This document shows positions 1 to 13,389 of a stretch of 64,000 bases of DNA, piece by piece. Each line of letters opens with the position of its first letter. The stretch's first letter is position 1. A model generated the notes under the pieces. That model was given only the letters and a program-made list of their open reading frames with translations. It was not told the origin of the DNA and ran no database searches. The DNA is from Nymphalis io (Eukaryota; Arthropoda; Insecta; Lepidoptera; Nymphalidae): positions 5,518,001-5,582,000 of the forward strand of contig NC_065890.1 in assembly GCF_905147045.1 (NCBI RefSeq). The letters are read 5' to 3'. Position numbers and translations under genes: made by a program.

Positions 1-1379
1 AATTATTTCTAATATATGCATATATTCTTAATTCTTTGCGATGCTGTCCTTCATCGAGATAATTAACGAACACAAATACAGCGGTTGAAAAAACAGTAGG
101 TACCGTGTTTCCCTTTGCACTTGTTTGAATTTGAATAGTATGTCCTTCAATTAAGATCAGCGTATTCGGTCATCATATCTTTATTGTATGGCATTTTTAT
201 TTCATTAATTATCTTATTTTGTCGAATAATAACTTATGAATAAGTAGTAATATATATAAGATTTAAATCACACCGCAACGTCGAATGTGAACGGAAGGGT
301 AGTAAAGAAATTTGATAGCTTTACTTTCGCTCTTACCGTTGATATGAAATTATGTATGAAGGTCAATGACTCTCACTTTCCTTTCTCGAAGCTGCTTCGG
401 AAACGTCGCGTGAGTTCTTTAGTTTTTATGTCGACCTTCATAGTGTGCGGTCGCTTCAAATTTTTGATTTGCTTATTTATTACGAATGAATACGATTTTT
501 ATACAATGAACTTAGATGAATATTATTTAGTAGGTATACTCGATTATATTGCACTGCAATACTTACCAGTAATCATTTATAAATGCTAAATTTCAGTTCA
601 ATCGCTTTGATGGAATTGGTATAAGATTCAGACTCAAGGTTTGACTTCACAGTTGAAATAGAATAAGCTTGTAAAAGCTTAATTCTTTACAGTATATATT
701 TGTTGATGTTAACCTTAAAAATAGATAATTTACAGTAAAAAACCACTGTTTTATTTCGTTTGATATTTTTGTAGTACCTAATATCGCTATTTCAATTATG
801 AAATACTTAAAATTTATAAAATTACTATTAAAGTTTTTTAGTTATTTAGTAACGTTATTTACATTAGAATTTAGAATATTTCGCTTAGAATAAAATGTGG
901 TCACATTTATTTATTAATGAAACGTAGTCTTGTTTTTAATAGTATATTATTATATATAATCCGAAAATGGAGTATTTTTTTATTATAATCTTGATGATGA
1001 TTGGTGTCTATAATAACCATTACAACCGAAAAAATATGCAAACATATTCGATCGGTTTGGCTGACAACTTTGCATACAAAAACCTATAATTCAGTCATTA
1101 GGGTCAATGCCACGGAAGAGTTCAATTAGCTAATTTTACACGTAGCCTAATGGGTAATAGATTAACTATAGACATTTTTTGTGTTATATTTTTAGTAAAA
1201 TATATATTAAAATCTCTTAGTAAAATAGGTGATGGAAGTGTTAGGTACACTGTTATAAAAATGTGTGTATATTAAAAATTTATACAAGTTAGATACAAAT
1301 TCTACTTTGAAAAATAACAAAGGAGTGTCACATAAAAATACGAATTAACCTTTTAAATATGTGTTTTTCATTGTTTCAG
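1..1379. other. Upstream region of FATP gene 1
   Basis: AT-rich DNA with no exon I can support. An open frame of 100 codons at 287-589 has no recognisable domain and is probably chance. Gene 1's first visible exon begins at a splice acceptor (1378-1379), so an upstream non-coding exon and the promoter should lie here or left of the window, but I cannot place them. Confidence 0.5.
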
Positions 1380-1488
1380 GTGATGTTAGAATTTTACTGA
1401 ACAAAATGAACGATTCGGAGTCACAGTAACTTCAAGCTATTAAGAATTATAAGTGTAATTGATATATATTTATATAAAAATAAAAAAG
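1380..1488 (+). other. 5' UTR part of FATP gene 1 exon with two uORFs
   Basis: A pyrimidine-rich acceptor ending TTGTTTCAG precedes 1380, and the same exon runs on into the start codon at 1489. The leader holds two short upstream ORFs, 1383-1400 (5 codons plus stop) and 1406-1429 (7 codons plus stop), both closed before the main start. The acceptor and uORFs are seen; that this is the leader is inferred from the exon downstream. Confidence 0.55.
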
Positions 1489-4400
1489 ATGTCAAATATC
1501 GAGGCTAACAATAATATGAAAGGAACAGAATCTAATTATAAATTGGTGAGTTTTTTAACATTTTCAAATTAATAATGACTGCTACAATTTGAAGTATAAT
1601 TAACCTTACCTTATTAATCTTAATCGTCGAATTGGTTAAGATTTACAAGATTAGTAATTAGTTTTATTTGTAAAAAGAAATGCGTCGTCATGTACTACGA
1701 CAGTAATACTAAGACAGTAGTCTTTATTATTCACCTACTTTTCGGCATCGTCTTATAAAATTAGTTTAAAGTCATTGTTATTTATTTTTGAGATATGTAT
1801 GTGTGAAAATGACATATACAAACATAAGTACAAACATATATAGACACACACATACATATAATCAAATTGCAAAACGAATCCTTGAAACCTCATATAGATA
1901 GTTTAATTCACGATGACGCGCCGCAACCTTTTGCTAAATAATATAGCTGTATAATGCAATGTAATATACTAGAGTGGGAGTTTTATTTCTATGCCCATGG
2001 TAGCTATGTGGGCATACGCACACAAAGCTAAATAAGTTCAATAGCTTTATACTAAAAATAAGTTCTATTACATATTTATTTTTAAATACAAGTATTTTGA
2101 TGCACAATTTAAACTCTCGATGAAATACATTTATTATGATGTTGACAACATATATTAGCATGCAGTAATAATAATAATACAAGATTAATGCTTGGGCTGA
2201 TCTCCCCACGCTTTCTTTGTCTTTGTGGATTGAACTAAGTATAACGTAGAGATATGGAGATAGATATTACACACACTCACGTATGCATTCGGACGTTTTA
2301 TTAATCAAATTTGAAAATAAAAAGCGATATCAGTCTTAATAGATATTGAACGTAAATTATATTTTGTATTCAAAAAAAGTAAATACCTATGTCAATAGAT
2401 ACTAGGTATAAATCAATGTTTTTTTTATCAGTTTCGGATATTGTTAGTTGGGAAATGGATGCGTCAATGTGTGATGGGTCCACTACGTCATTGCGTTTTT
2501 CTTATCTAATCACAGTCCCTGATAGTGGTAGATAACTGTTAACGTGAAGTTTATATTTACAAATCAACCATCAAACAGCCAACGAACTTATATTTTATAT
2601 TATTTCAGGATAATGAAAGAAAAGACATCGAAAAAGGGAAAATTGGAACAAATGATAGAAGTTTACCCTGGGTACACATAATAGTGATGGTGTTTGCTTT
2701 AGCCGTCCTGGTGGCGGCGAGTGCAGTTGCCTGGGTGTTCTTCAGCTGGCAGATAAGCCTCATTGTGTTTGCGGTCATAGGATCCGTATACATAATAATA
2801 TATTTTTCAAATTGGCTATGGGTCGCCATACAAACAGCTCCTAGAGATTTCAAGTAAGTTCAAAATACAATAATCTGTATTTATAATATTTATATAAAAA
2901 ATACTAGTAGTATGAGAAAGTGTCGGATTGAACGTGGCCAATATAAAACGAATATTCTTTAAATATAGAAGAACATACGAATATTTAAATGTTTTAAAGA
3001 AATAATCGTTAAAACAACTTTTGCCCATTATGCGGTCTACGAGCTGTTTGATTTCAACAGATTCCTTTATGTTTAAGTATGCGCATACATTTGCTGGCGT
3101 TAGAAGGAAACCTATTGACATCTTAAAATACTTTTAAATTAAAAAAGACAAACCTAAACACTAGGTAAATTTTTAAGCAAAATAATTCCCTTATCCTATT
3201 TTTTTTTTCAGGGCTCTCTACTGTTATATAAAAATTTTAAGATTAACGAGTCAATTTACAAAGAAAAATTGGTCCATGCCAGATATTTTCCACGAAACAG
3301 TTAAAAGACATCCGAAAAAAGTATGCTTCTTATTTGAAGACGAGTCATGGACATTTCAACAGGTAGATATTTTAAATTAAATAATATATATCGTTATACA
3401 TGATGTAGCTTACAGCTTGTTTAGCGACATGGTTCTAAGTGGATATATACAGTTTGCTGTCAGCGAGTAATAATTTTCGGTAATCAATGTCAGAATTTAA
3501 AAGTCATGCTAAAAAATGAAACTTCCAACCGTTGCTATTATTAGCGTTTCAAATGTTTATTTCTTACTAAATAATAATGTTCCTCCTAATATTCTAGTAT
3601 TTATTATTTATAAAATATTAAATTTAATTATTATAATATACTATTATTACAATGGATTAGATACAAAAATATGTGATTAGGTTTAAGATACTTTTTTATA
3701 GATACTAGCGTATAGTATCTTAAAATGCGTTAGTATGAGTATTTTTATTCGTAGCTATGTTAAGCTGATGTATATATAAAAAGTTAATTATTTTAAAAGA
3801 AGAAAATGAAACTTCTATCATTCTAAAGTTACTGTGACTTAGGTCGTAGACGAAGTTATATTTCATGCAATAAAAAAATTACGATTATCGACCGAAAACG
3901 ATACATAATTATATTTGAGAAACAAACTAGGTTGTTATCAGAATAAACGCTAAAATGTAGATATTGATGGATTAAATGTATTGATAGTTTTAAGTACATG
4001 AGACCTGTTAAATACAATCCTTCCGAATATACCTACCACAATTATATGTGGTAAGTACTCGTAGGTAGGTAACCCAATTACAATGCAGCATCAAAGCGCA
4101 AATTTTGTGAAGGTGTACGTGATCTGTTTCATTAAACATTGGCGGATGACATTGATATATCATTAAGCTACCTCTCAACAGCCAAAAATATTAACTGGTA
4201 TAGCGCGTTTAACTTGTTTGCCGAAGGTTGCAAAAATTCGAACATTAATAATGAATGCATAATGTCGTAAAATATTTCGCCAGCTTATACAGTATTGGAA
4301 TATTTTTTTTTAACTTTAAACTAAGTTTATAAAATTTCAACAAATAAAATCATTACAATACTATCATCGACCCATTAAACCTTAATAAAAACAACTTGTT

Positions 4401-7400
4401 TAGTCACGAGATGGTGCAGTGGCTGGAATCTAGTAACCTAAGATTGCAGGTTCAAATCCAGGCAAGAATCACTGAATTTTCATGTGCTTGCGTTTATCTG
4501 GTGCTCGGCGGCGAAGGAAAATATTGTAGGATATGTAATGAGTCGGATGCATATCTGCTACATATGTATCCACTAACCCACATAGGAGCAGTGTTGTAAT
4601 AAAATAAGTTCTTAAACCTTCCCGAAAAAGAGAAGTTATATTACTTTTATTCTTATGTAAAAATTTAAAATAAACATCCATCTTAAAACAATAAAAGTAA
4701 AGAAAATAGGCTGTGAAAATTCAGACTAAGCCTAATGAAATATCAAACACGAAATACACCCCTTTCTCTGTCTTCCAACATAACGTTTACTTACTTAAAA
4801 TATAAAAATACTAACTTATAAAAAACAGCTGATTTGAAGAATAATCATCTGTACTTAACACAGAAACACCCTGTGAATGTTAATAATGAGGAGAAGCTAT
4901 AGAGCTTTTTCATTCCACCACGCTGCTCCAATGTGGATTGGTTGTGGAACATGTGGCAGAATTTCAGTGAAATTAGACACATGCAGGTTTCCTCACGATG
5001 TTTTCCTTCACCGTATAGCACGAGATGAATTTAATCACAAATTAAGCACATGAAAATTCAGTGGTGCTTGTCCGGGTTTGAACCCACGATCATCGATTAA
5101 GATTTACGCGTTCTTACCACTGGGCCATCTCGGCTCTCATGTAGTTAAGACTTAGTCATAATTAGTAAGACAACTTACATTTAAATTTTAGCTATTGTTG
5201 TAAAAACTTCACACTATCATACTTGAAATATATAATTATTAATGTTTGCTTTAAACCTTTTGACCTTGTCAGATCTCAATGATCAGATAAATGATGATGA
5301 TGATATACCTATTTCAAAATATCAAACATTGTATGTGCTTAAGTTTGTAATCTATACTTGCAATAAAAAATATATATATTTCACAACCCGTTTTAAGATT
5401 ACAAAGTCATTTAAATTATTCATTAAAATCATCATGAAAACAAGTTTTGGAGGAGCGTGGTGGTACAAGCTTCAAAACTTCCCCTCATAAGTCTTTTACT
5501 TTGCCTTACTTTTGATGAAAATTTATTTTTATTCCTAAACGTTTTCCTCATACCATAATATAAATGCTCCAAGCATTTTAATTATGTTTTTAGGATTAAC
5601 AACCCAGGTTTGAAATGTTACTAGGTTTTACGTTGGAGTGATTAACATCTGACCTATGAAACATTTAAGGAAGCAATAAATTGTTTTTCAAATCCAGGTT
5701 AGGGATTGTTATCAGTTGCTGGCTGCCTAATATAATTCAACGCTCTTATATTACACGCGGTCAAGGCGATTCGTCTAAGATTTAAGATATAAAACTTTGT
5801 GCAATAATTTATTCTGTTTTAAAATAATAACGCTGTTTCTTGCATATTAGTTTATATACATGTTTCTGAATTATTTCGTCACTATGTTTTACTTCACCGC
5901 ATCACCGACGAGCACGAGCAAAGCGCAAATTAAAAAATCGTGGCGCTTGGACGTATTTGAATTAAGAATATTTATTCGAGATCCTATCATTTCCTCAGGA
6001 CTATTTTACTAGATGTTTTTGTGTATTTTTAAAATTAATGTAATGTTTTAGGTGGAAGAGTATAGTCTTCGCGTTTCAGCAGTACTTCGAGCACAAGGTG
6101 TGAAGCGTGGCGACACTGTCGCAGTTATGGCTAGCAATTACCCCGAGATGCCTGCCATCTGGCTTGGTATAGCTCGCATTGGTGGTATTTCTCCTCTTAT
6201 AAACACCCATCAAACGGGCAATACATTGCTCCATTCAATAAACATTGCCAAATGTGACTTTGTAATTTACGGCAGTGAGTTCGAATCTGGTAAGTGTGTG
6301 TAATCACATTTCCGTTGTTTTATAGAAATATCACATTATTAGTCATAATATTAGCTTAAATCGTCTATATAATATCCTGATTTTGGGGTCCAGGGTAGTT
6401 TAAGTTTTAACTAGGTATACCATTTTCATTTTTGTTTTAGCTATTCAAGATATAAGAAAAGAAATAAATGACTCAATCAAACTCTTAAAGTTCACACGCC
6501 GTCCATTAAACACATCGGATAGCGCTGTGACAGAAGTTGGCTCCGAAAATGATTTGACGCACTTACTGGAGTCTACACCACCAGCGCAATGGTCGAATTC
6601 CGAGGGTGAAGGCTTCATTGGTAGACTGCTCTACATCTACACGTCTGGTACAACAGGATTACCGAAAGCGGCTGTTATATCTCCATCTAGGTAATTATTT
6701 TATGACGTTGTTAATTTTATTTGAATCAAAAAAATGACTTAGAAGGCCACATATATTTATATACAATATACAAATAAATATTTAAAAAAATCAACAAACT
6801 TGCGAAACAATCAAATAGATATATACGTATAGATGCCACTTATGAATGACATATTCTACCGATAACCAACAATACTTTGTATTGTTGAAAGGGTGAGTGA
6901 GCCAGTGTACCTATAAGTACAAGCATAACATCTTAGTTCCCACGATAATTGGCGGATAAACGGAGAAAGCACCCTGGTGCATGCTGTTAACTGGTCTTTA
7001 CACTAACAGCCTAAACTAGAAAATATCCATGGAAATTATTAGATAATTTAGTTATTTATTTGGTTTTTTTTTTCAGAATGGTTTTCATGGCGTCAGGTGT
7101 TCATTACTTAGGAGGATTAAATTCTAAGGATGTTATTTACTGTCCGATGCCACTTTACCACTCAGCTGGTGGTGTTATCACAATGGGAAATGCTTTTATC
7201 TTCGGATGCACTGTCGCGTTAAAGTTAAAGTTCTCCGCTTCAGCGTACTTCCCAGACTGCATTAAATATAACGCGACGGTAAATAGTTGATTCATGTTTT
7301 AATATTAATTTATATAATTGATGAATGAAAGATAAATGAAGAACATTTTCCTTTAAGATTGATTATTTGCGACAATTATCTCGATATGGCGGTGATCATG

Positions 7401-10400
7401 GAGAGATCATGCAATACATTTCTATTAGTCATTCTAAAGTGATTTTAATTTCAATAGATTTTTTTTTCAAATTTTGCCTATCTATGCCCATATTCAAAAA
7501 CGTTTGTAGGAGTCCGCTTATGTACATTTTTATCATGTGTTCTAGGCGGCGCACTACATCGGTGAAATGTGCCGCTATGTGCTTGCCACGCCACCCTCTC
7601 CCACTGACAAGCAGCACAAAGTGCGCACCGTGTACGGAAACGGCATGCGACCAACGGTGAGTTCAGACAGCTACTTATTAAATAATAAGTAGCTGTTAAT
7701 TTAATGACTAGATCTATAAACCTTGCTATTAATAGTTATTATAATAGCCTTGAGATCACAATATATGTTTTTGTGTACCACATGGCAGTTTAGTATAGTA
7801 AAATACATTATTTCTGATGGTTGAGGTGGTAGAGCTTTGTGCAATCAGATATTCTACCGTAAAACAGCAATACTTGGTATTGTTGTGTTCCGGTTTTAAG
7901 TAATACAATGTAATTACAGGCACAAGGGACATAACATCTTAGTTCCCAAGGTTGGTGGCGCATTGGTGATGTAAGCGATGGTTATCATTTCTTACATGCC
8001 AATGTCTATGGGTGTTGGTGACCATTTACCATCAGGTGGCCCACATGCCCGTCTGCCTTCCAACACTATATAAAAAAAAATCAATTCCTGACTGTATCTA
8101 TGAAAACTTTTTAATAACGCTTGCCTGGATTTAAACATATCTATCACTAAGATCTACGCCTACACGCTAGTCTACATAGACTCAATTATTAGATACATTT
8201 CATTTTAAATAATCGTAAATATACAAAGTAATTAGAAAATAAATAAATATTATAAGTGATATTTTTTTTATTTGGAAATAATAATACAGTACTGTTTTAA
8301 TAAATTATCATAATACTTGCAGATATGGACTGACTTCGTAAACCGTTTCGCTATAAAGAGGGTTGTCGAATTTTATGGTGCAACAGAAGGAAACGCAAAT
8401 ATAGGTAAACATTCGTTATTATTAATTAACTTCGAGGTATGAGTGTTTTTTAAAAGAATTAATTTACCTAATCATTGTAATACAAATTTAGATTAATCCA
8501 TTAAGATATGGATAGCAATATCATACAATTTGACAGACGATAATTACTACGTATCTAAGATACGTATAATTCGAAGTAACTTAATAATTTATTACACTTG
8601 CAAGATCAAATAAAGGAAAGTCTTAGAAGCAGCATCGTAGCATTTGTTTTTACGTTCGCTTTTGAAATTCAGTGCGTTTTAAAATAAATATGTAAACTGC
8701 GAAATCGTATTTAATTATCTTATTTACTACTTCTTCATTACACAAACAAGATTATTCAAACAAGAAAACTTTATTCAACAGCAAAAAAACGACAATCGAA
8801 TCTTCATACCAATTAAAAGTCAATAATTGAAATTTGAATCAATAATCAAAATCTTACGTTGCTGCACTCATCACTAGTACCCACTATCAAAAAGTGAACA
8901 ATCAAGTTGACAGAGTATAAATTAAGAGACAATCAATTGCCCAGATTAATAATAATACTGCACCTCGAGGATAATACTTAAACGGATTTTGAACTTTATA
9001 ATAATTATTAAGAAATAATCATAAGTATCAAATGACATTTTTATAGGACTTTACTAGATAATGTTAAAGAACTAAAGAAATAAAAAACAATCCAAACCTT
9101 AACAAAAAGCTTAAGGGTTACTTATTATAAAAAATACTCGGTCATTTTACATATATAATAAACAAATAATTTCGATTTTTTTTAAATATTTTTGTTATCT
9201 TAAGCATTGATTTAGAAAGTTTTCTTTTACGTACAGTCGAAAATAACTGAATGTATCATTATTCCGGATATTTAATTACTGTCAAACTGATTTAGTACAT
9301 TGCCCCTACTAACCGCCAAACAGCTATCGTTCGTGCGGTGATAAAAACTAGTTGTATTTCGTAAAGACATAAACTATAACTGTTTTATTAAAATCTTGCG
9401 TGCGCGAGACCGGGTCAAAACAAATTACGAATACCTAACTTATGTTTTTTTGTTTGTTGTTTTGAATTATTTTATATTATATATATATATATATATATAT
9501 AATAGACGTAGGTTATAAATTTAAGATACAAAAATAATTCAATCATTAATTTCATAAAATATTCATGACAAATATTGAGGCAAAACAAAATAAGCAACAT
9601 AAATTTTCCGTTATAATAATACCTAAATGATTATATCTATTTAATATCAATCATCATGAAAAAAAACATAAGTTATTCGTAATCTGTTTTGACCCGGTCT
9701 CGCGCACGCAAGGTTGCAATAAAGCAGATGTTTTACAAAACTACATGTATTTGAAAAGTATGTTAATAATTATGTTTAGAATAGACTGTACAATTTAGAG
9801 CTCATGTTAAAAAATATATTAATTATGTAAATTGAGTATATGGTTGATTTATAAATATATGAGTTTTTTGCGGATTAATCTCGGTAGAATCTACATTCCA
9901 AATTGGTTATACATTAAATTTAACCTCATAAAATGACGATTCAAAAGTGATTTTTAAGAGCTTTGTTTACCTATTTAATTAGTTCCTTTTATTCACACAT
10001 TTATGTGTCGAAATAATTTAATTAATTGTTTTTTTTTAAACTCATCAACGGCTTCGACGAGCACTCATTGTTCAAATCCCGCCACAAATGATAGCATTTT
10101 GCAAAAGTTAGTATTTTTGTTGTATAAAGTTATTTCATTAAATTTTCAAATACTGTGTAATTGTTGAGCGTTTTAAAAAATCCCTATTTATCGAGAAGCT
10201 TATTTCAAATACATATAAGTAAATTTATATGAATTATTTTTACCATTTTTACAGTCAATGTTAACAACAAAACTGGAGCCATAGGGTTCGTATCAAGAAT
10301 TATTCCTGCAGTCTACCCTATCGCCATTATTAAAGTGAACGAAGACACAGGAGAACCGATAAGAGACGCACGAGGCCTCTGTCAGGTAATATGTTTTTTT

Positions 10401-12155
10401 TTATATCAAAACTATTTAATTGCTCGTATTTAATAGAAAAAAAAGGTCGGCCATAATAACAATAATAATAATTATTATTATGAAAACGCGTATTGTGCAA
10501 TCATCATCTATTATGTATGTATGTCAAATAAATAGAATAAATAAAAAAAAATATTTTAGCTGGCACAACCACATGAACCTGGTGTATTTATTGGTAAAAT
10601 AAAACCAAATAATCCTTCACGCGCATTCCTTGGCTACGTGGATAAAGAAGCTTCTGAGAAGAAAATCGTAAGAGATGTCTTTAACCACGGAGACTCAGCT
10701 TTCATATCAGGTAATAAATTTTATAACAAATGGATTAATTTAAATAATACCTACAGCTCAGAAATAAAAATTTTATAAAGCAATTTGCTTTATAATATAG
10801 CGGACTTTAAACTATATATATGTATCATTGCCGAAGTTTCATTGGAAATTTAATTACATAGGTATAGCTTAATTGTAGATTAAACCAAGTTCTACAATTC
10901 CAGGGGACATTTTAGTAGCTGATGAGCTCGGCTACTTATACTTCCGCGACCGCACTGGAGACACGTTTCGATGGCGTGGAGAGAACGTCAGCACCACTGA
11001 AGTGGAGGCTGCCATTTCCAGGGTCGCTGACCAACGAGATGCTGTTGTATATGGGGTGGAAGTATGTAGAATGAAATTTCTTATGTCTAAAACAAATATT
11101 AGAGAAGCAAAACGAACTACTAAATAAACAATAAAAGATAATGTAAAGTAACAATTACAGGTTTTCTCATGATTTTTTCCCTTCACCACCAAGCACTACA
11201 ATAATTACAAACATAAATCAAGCACATGAAAATTCAGCGGTACGTGGTTGGGCTTGGACCCGTAATCATAGGTTATATTTATTAAGATTCACGCGATCCA
11301 AAACAATAGACCATAACGGCTTTTTAAAAAAATCCGTCACAAAAAACAACTGGCTTGCTATTTCTATACCTTATTTTTAACTTATTTAATACCTTATTAT
11401 AACGGTGTACTTATTTTGTGATTTTAAAAAACACTTTCATTTCAGATACCTAATATAGAAGGGCGAGCGGGTATGTGCGGTATAGTGGACAAGGATGGTA
11501 GTTTAGACTTGGACAAGTTGGCCAAAGACGTAGCCAAAGACCTCCCCAAATACGCTAGACCTGTATTCATAAGAATTATGTCAGCCATGGATATGACTGG
11601 TATGTATTTATGTAATAAGCTTTGAAATTATTTTTTATAATATTTGGTTAACGAAAAATAAAACGAGTTCATTATTACATCGAATGATGCTTGACACGAC
11701 TTGTGACTCGATCGATATTAAATAGATTATTTTGATAGTAGAACAAAGAAGTAGAAAAAGAGAAATATTAAATAAAACAAACTTTTGTATTATTATCACA
11801 GTAAGCCTCTCGTCTCAATTGTTAATTATTATCTCCCCTATACTAGTGTATTTAAGATTATAAATGCATCCGAATAAATCTTACCCACATTATTATCAAT
11901 TAATATAGTTAATATATCTTATTATAAATATTATGTATTAGATAACTACGGTAATGACTTAATTGGGCAAAATCTTAATAACTTTTTTCTATTTCAGCTA
12001 CATTCAAACTTCGTAAGGTCGATTTACAGAAAGAAGGGTATGACCCTAATGTCATCAAAGACAAACTTTATTACTTCGATACAAAATTAGACAAATATAT
12101 TAGTTTAAGTACTGAAGAATATGACAAAATTATATCAGGACAAATAAGACTGTGA
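1489..12155 (+). CDS. Fatp: FATP gene 1: long-chain fatty acid transport protein / acyl-CoA synthetase, SLC27A1/A4-like
   Basis: Coding exons: 1489-1545, 2609-2853, 3212-3362, 6052-6289, 6441-6690, 7077-7278, 7546-7656, 8323-8404, 10255-10385, 10560-10710, 10904-11061, 11446-11599, 11998-12155. They total 2088 nt, or 695 residues plus TGA, with GT-AG introns and phases that all agree. FATPs sit in ER, plasma or lipid-droplet membranes and take up long-chain fatty acids while activating them to acyl-CoA with ATP. About 38 hydrophilic residues precede a long hydrophobic stretch (about 41-86, one or two membrane segments). The AMP-binding P-loop YIYTSGTTGLPKAAV is at about 295-309, FYGATEGNANI at 435-445, and the FATP signature YFRDRTGDTFRWRGENVS from about 552. 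The C-terminal TFKL...QKEG segment and the IRL tail are present. The start is the first ATG after two closed uORFs and has A at -3. The first coding exon has no counterpart in genes 2 and 3. Family call is firm; substrate is not known. Confidence 0.93.
4402..4636 (+). mobile_element. Decayed SINE, family A (gene 1 intron 3)
   Basis: A tRNA-like head (GAGATGGTGCAGTGGCTGG, then GGTTCAAATCC as B-box) is followed by the family-A body (CACTGAATTTTCATGTGCTT, then GGAGCAGTGTTGT). Many substitutions mark an old copy. Short open frames here on both strands are by-products of the repeat. Confidence 0.7.
4870..5136 (-). mobile_element. SINE, family A (gene 1 intron 3)
   Basis: Reverse-strand copy. Read on the minus strand it starts GAGCCGAGATGGCCCAGTGG, has the B-box GGGTTCAAACCC with changes, and reaches the ACATTCACAG tail. 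Such tRNA-headed elements resemble the Metulj-type SINEs of butterflies; that family name is from memory, not a search. Confidence 0.75.
5449..5490 (+). mobile_element. SINE fragment, family A
   Basis: A 40-base piece matching the GGAGCAGCGTGGTGGA...CTCCAAACCTTCTCCTC part of family A, without head or tail. Confidence 0.5.
6845..6970 (+). mobile_element. Decayed SINE fragment, family B (gene 1 intron 5)
   Basis: Matches the middle of family B (ATATTCTACCG, GTATTGTTG, GGGTGAGTGAGCCAGTGTA, CATAACATCTTAGTTCCCA), then breaks down. Confidence 0.6.
7823..8081 (+). mobile_element. SINE, family B (gene 1 intron 7)
   Basis: Nearly complete copy from GGTGGTAGAGCTTTGTGCAA to the CCGTCTGCCTTCC tail and an A-run. 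A short internal segment is deleted near 7845 compared with the copy at 20200. Confidence 0.75.
9348..9748. mobile_element. MITE-like inverted-repeat element (gene 1 intron 8)
   Basis: The arm starting CTTGCGTGCGCGAGACCGGG at 9395 recurs as its reverse complement ending at 9712. The arms stay matched inward through about 55 bases (to AACTTATG) and, more loosely, outward to about 9348 and 9748. The centre holds a TA microsatellite (9478-9501). No coding capacity. A palindromic non-autonomous DNA transposon is the best reading; no clear target duplication was found. Confidence 0.7.
9478..9501. repeat. TA microsatellite
   Basis: About 12 TA units in the centre of the inverted-repeat element. 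Confidence 0.85.
11158..11324 (-). mobile_element. Decayed SINE, family A (gene 1 intron 11)
   Basis: The minus strand shows the worn family-A head and middle (AATTTTCATGTGCTTGA, then the GTGAAGG...GAAAACCTG region). The tail half is missing. Confidence 0.6.
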
Positions 12156-12324
12156 TTTTATACTTCATTTTTATGTATGAAGTGCCTTTTGTGTTGTGAA
12201 ACAATAGCTAAATAATAATTTTATTTTTAATAATATAAATGAAATACATTATTCATAAGAATTGACTGATAATATTGTTTTGGGGTAGGTATTTATTAAA
12301 TAATTAAATTAACTATTGCATAAA

Positions 12325-12330
12325 AATAAA
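12325..12330 (+). terminator. Possible poly(A) signal of FATP gene 1
   Basis: An AATAAA lies about 170 bases after the gene 1 stop codon. In DNA this AT-rich such hexamers occur by chance, so this is only a candidate. Confidence 0.3.
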
Positions 12331-12884
12331 TGTAAATTATTGTAGTAAGTAATTAGTATTTCGCTGTTGCGTGTATCATATTTTTTTTGTTTGGTTGTAG
12401 ATAAGTTTTAAATTAGTTATAAGATAAATATATAAAATTTATCAAATGTCTATGATTTTTTTTCCTACATTCCCCTATACTTTTTAGTATTGGTTTTGTC
12501 ATAATGGTCTACAATTGCTCTTCTGGAACTATGGTGGGTAGAGGTAAGGATCTCTGTGTATGAAAAAGTGTCCGTTGATTGCCGAAATGTGTTAAAGTAG
12601 TACTGCGCTACAATAGCATCAAGATAAATTTTAAAAAGAGCGCCAAAAGTTATTAGAGTAGGTTTGAATAATAAACAATAATGAAAGACTTCCGCTTCAT
12701 TATGACGCACTTTTTCAAATAAGAAACAATTATATATCATTAAATTGTGTGTAATTTTTCGATATAGCAGTTATTTTAGGTTATGCTTACAAAATTATTT
12801 TGGACACTTTAATGGTCGAGATCTTGAAGAATCTATTTGTAAACTACGGTTTGTTTACCTTTATTCCCATTCCGATTTGAATAG

Positions 12885-13035
12885 GGTATACATTCAGTAT
12901 TGTTGTGCTTTGGCTTTAAATGTGAGGAAGACAATCTAACTACAGGAATGGTTAATATTCTTTAAGTACCAATGCTTATGGGCGGTGTTGACCACTGACT
13001 AGATTCAGGTGGCATATTTGCTCAGTTTAGTCTTT
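12885..13035 (+). mobile_element. Decayed SINE, family B
   Basis: The segments around 12896 (CAGTATTGTTGTG) and 12970-13020 (ATGCTTATGGGCGGTGTTGACCACT, then CAGGTGGCATAT) match the family-B copies elsewhere in the window, with many changes and gaps. Confidence 0.5.
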
Positions 13036-13389
13036 TTCAATTGGCATATGTATTTCAGATAATATCAATTATAATTTTTTCATTATTAAAAGCCTAAAAA
13101 AATATAGTAATTTCATCGATACCTCTTTTCGTTAAATAATATTTATCGAGTCAAATCTCTAAAAATTATCGTAATGATAAACTTTCATGTTTTGACATTG
13201 ACATTGACAATATAACATTATGTCGAAAGCTTGAAGCGAAATCACAAACATTTCTTATTTACTTTAATCAAATCAAAACGTTGATGATATATTGCTGTGT
13301 AAACTTATTAATAGCATTTGTTTTGTCAAGAAAACTGTTTTAAGCATTCGTCATTAAGTTTTATTTTGTGTTGTACCAGTTGTTATTTT

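Larger units (their letters stand above)
12156..13389. other. Spacer between FATP genes 1 and 2
   Basis: AT-rich. It holds the presumed gene 1 3' UTR, an antisense 91-codon open frame (12465-12740, no recognised domain) and a worn family-B SINE (about 12885-13035). I see no other exon. Confidence 0.5.

Noticed and set aside
287..589. 100-codon open frame upstream of gene 1
   Set aside because: No recognisable domain, no splice or promoter context; composition looks like translated AT-rich spacer.
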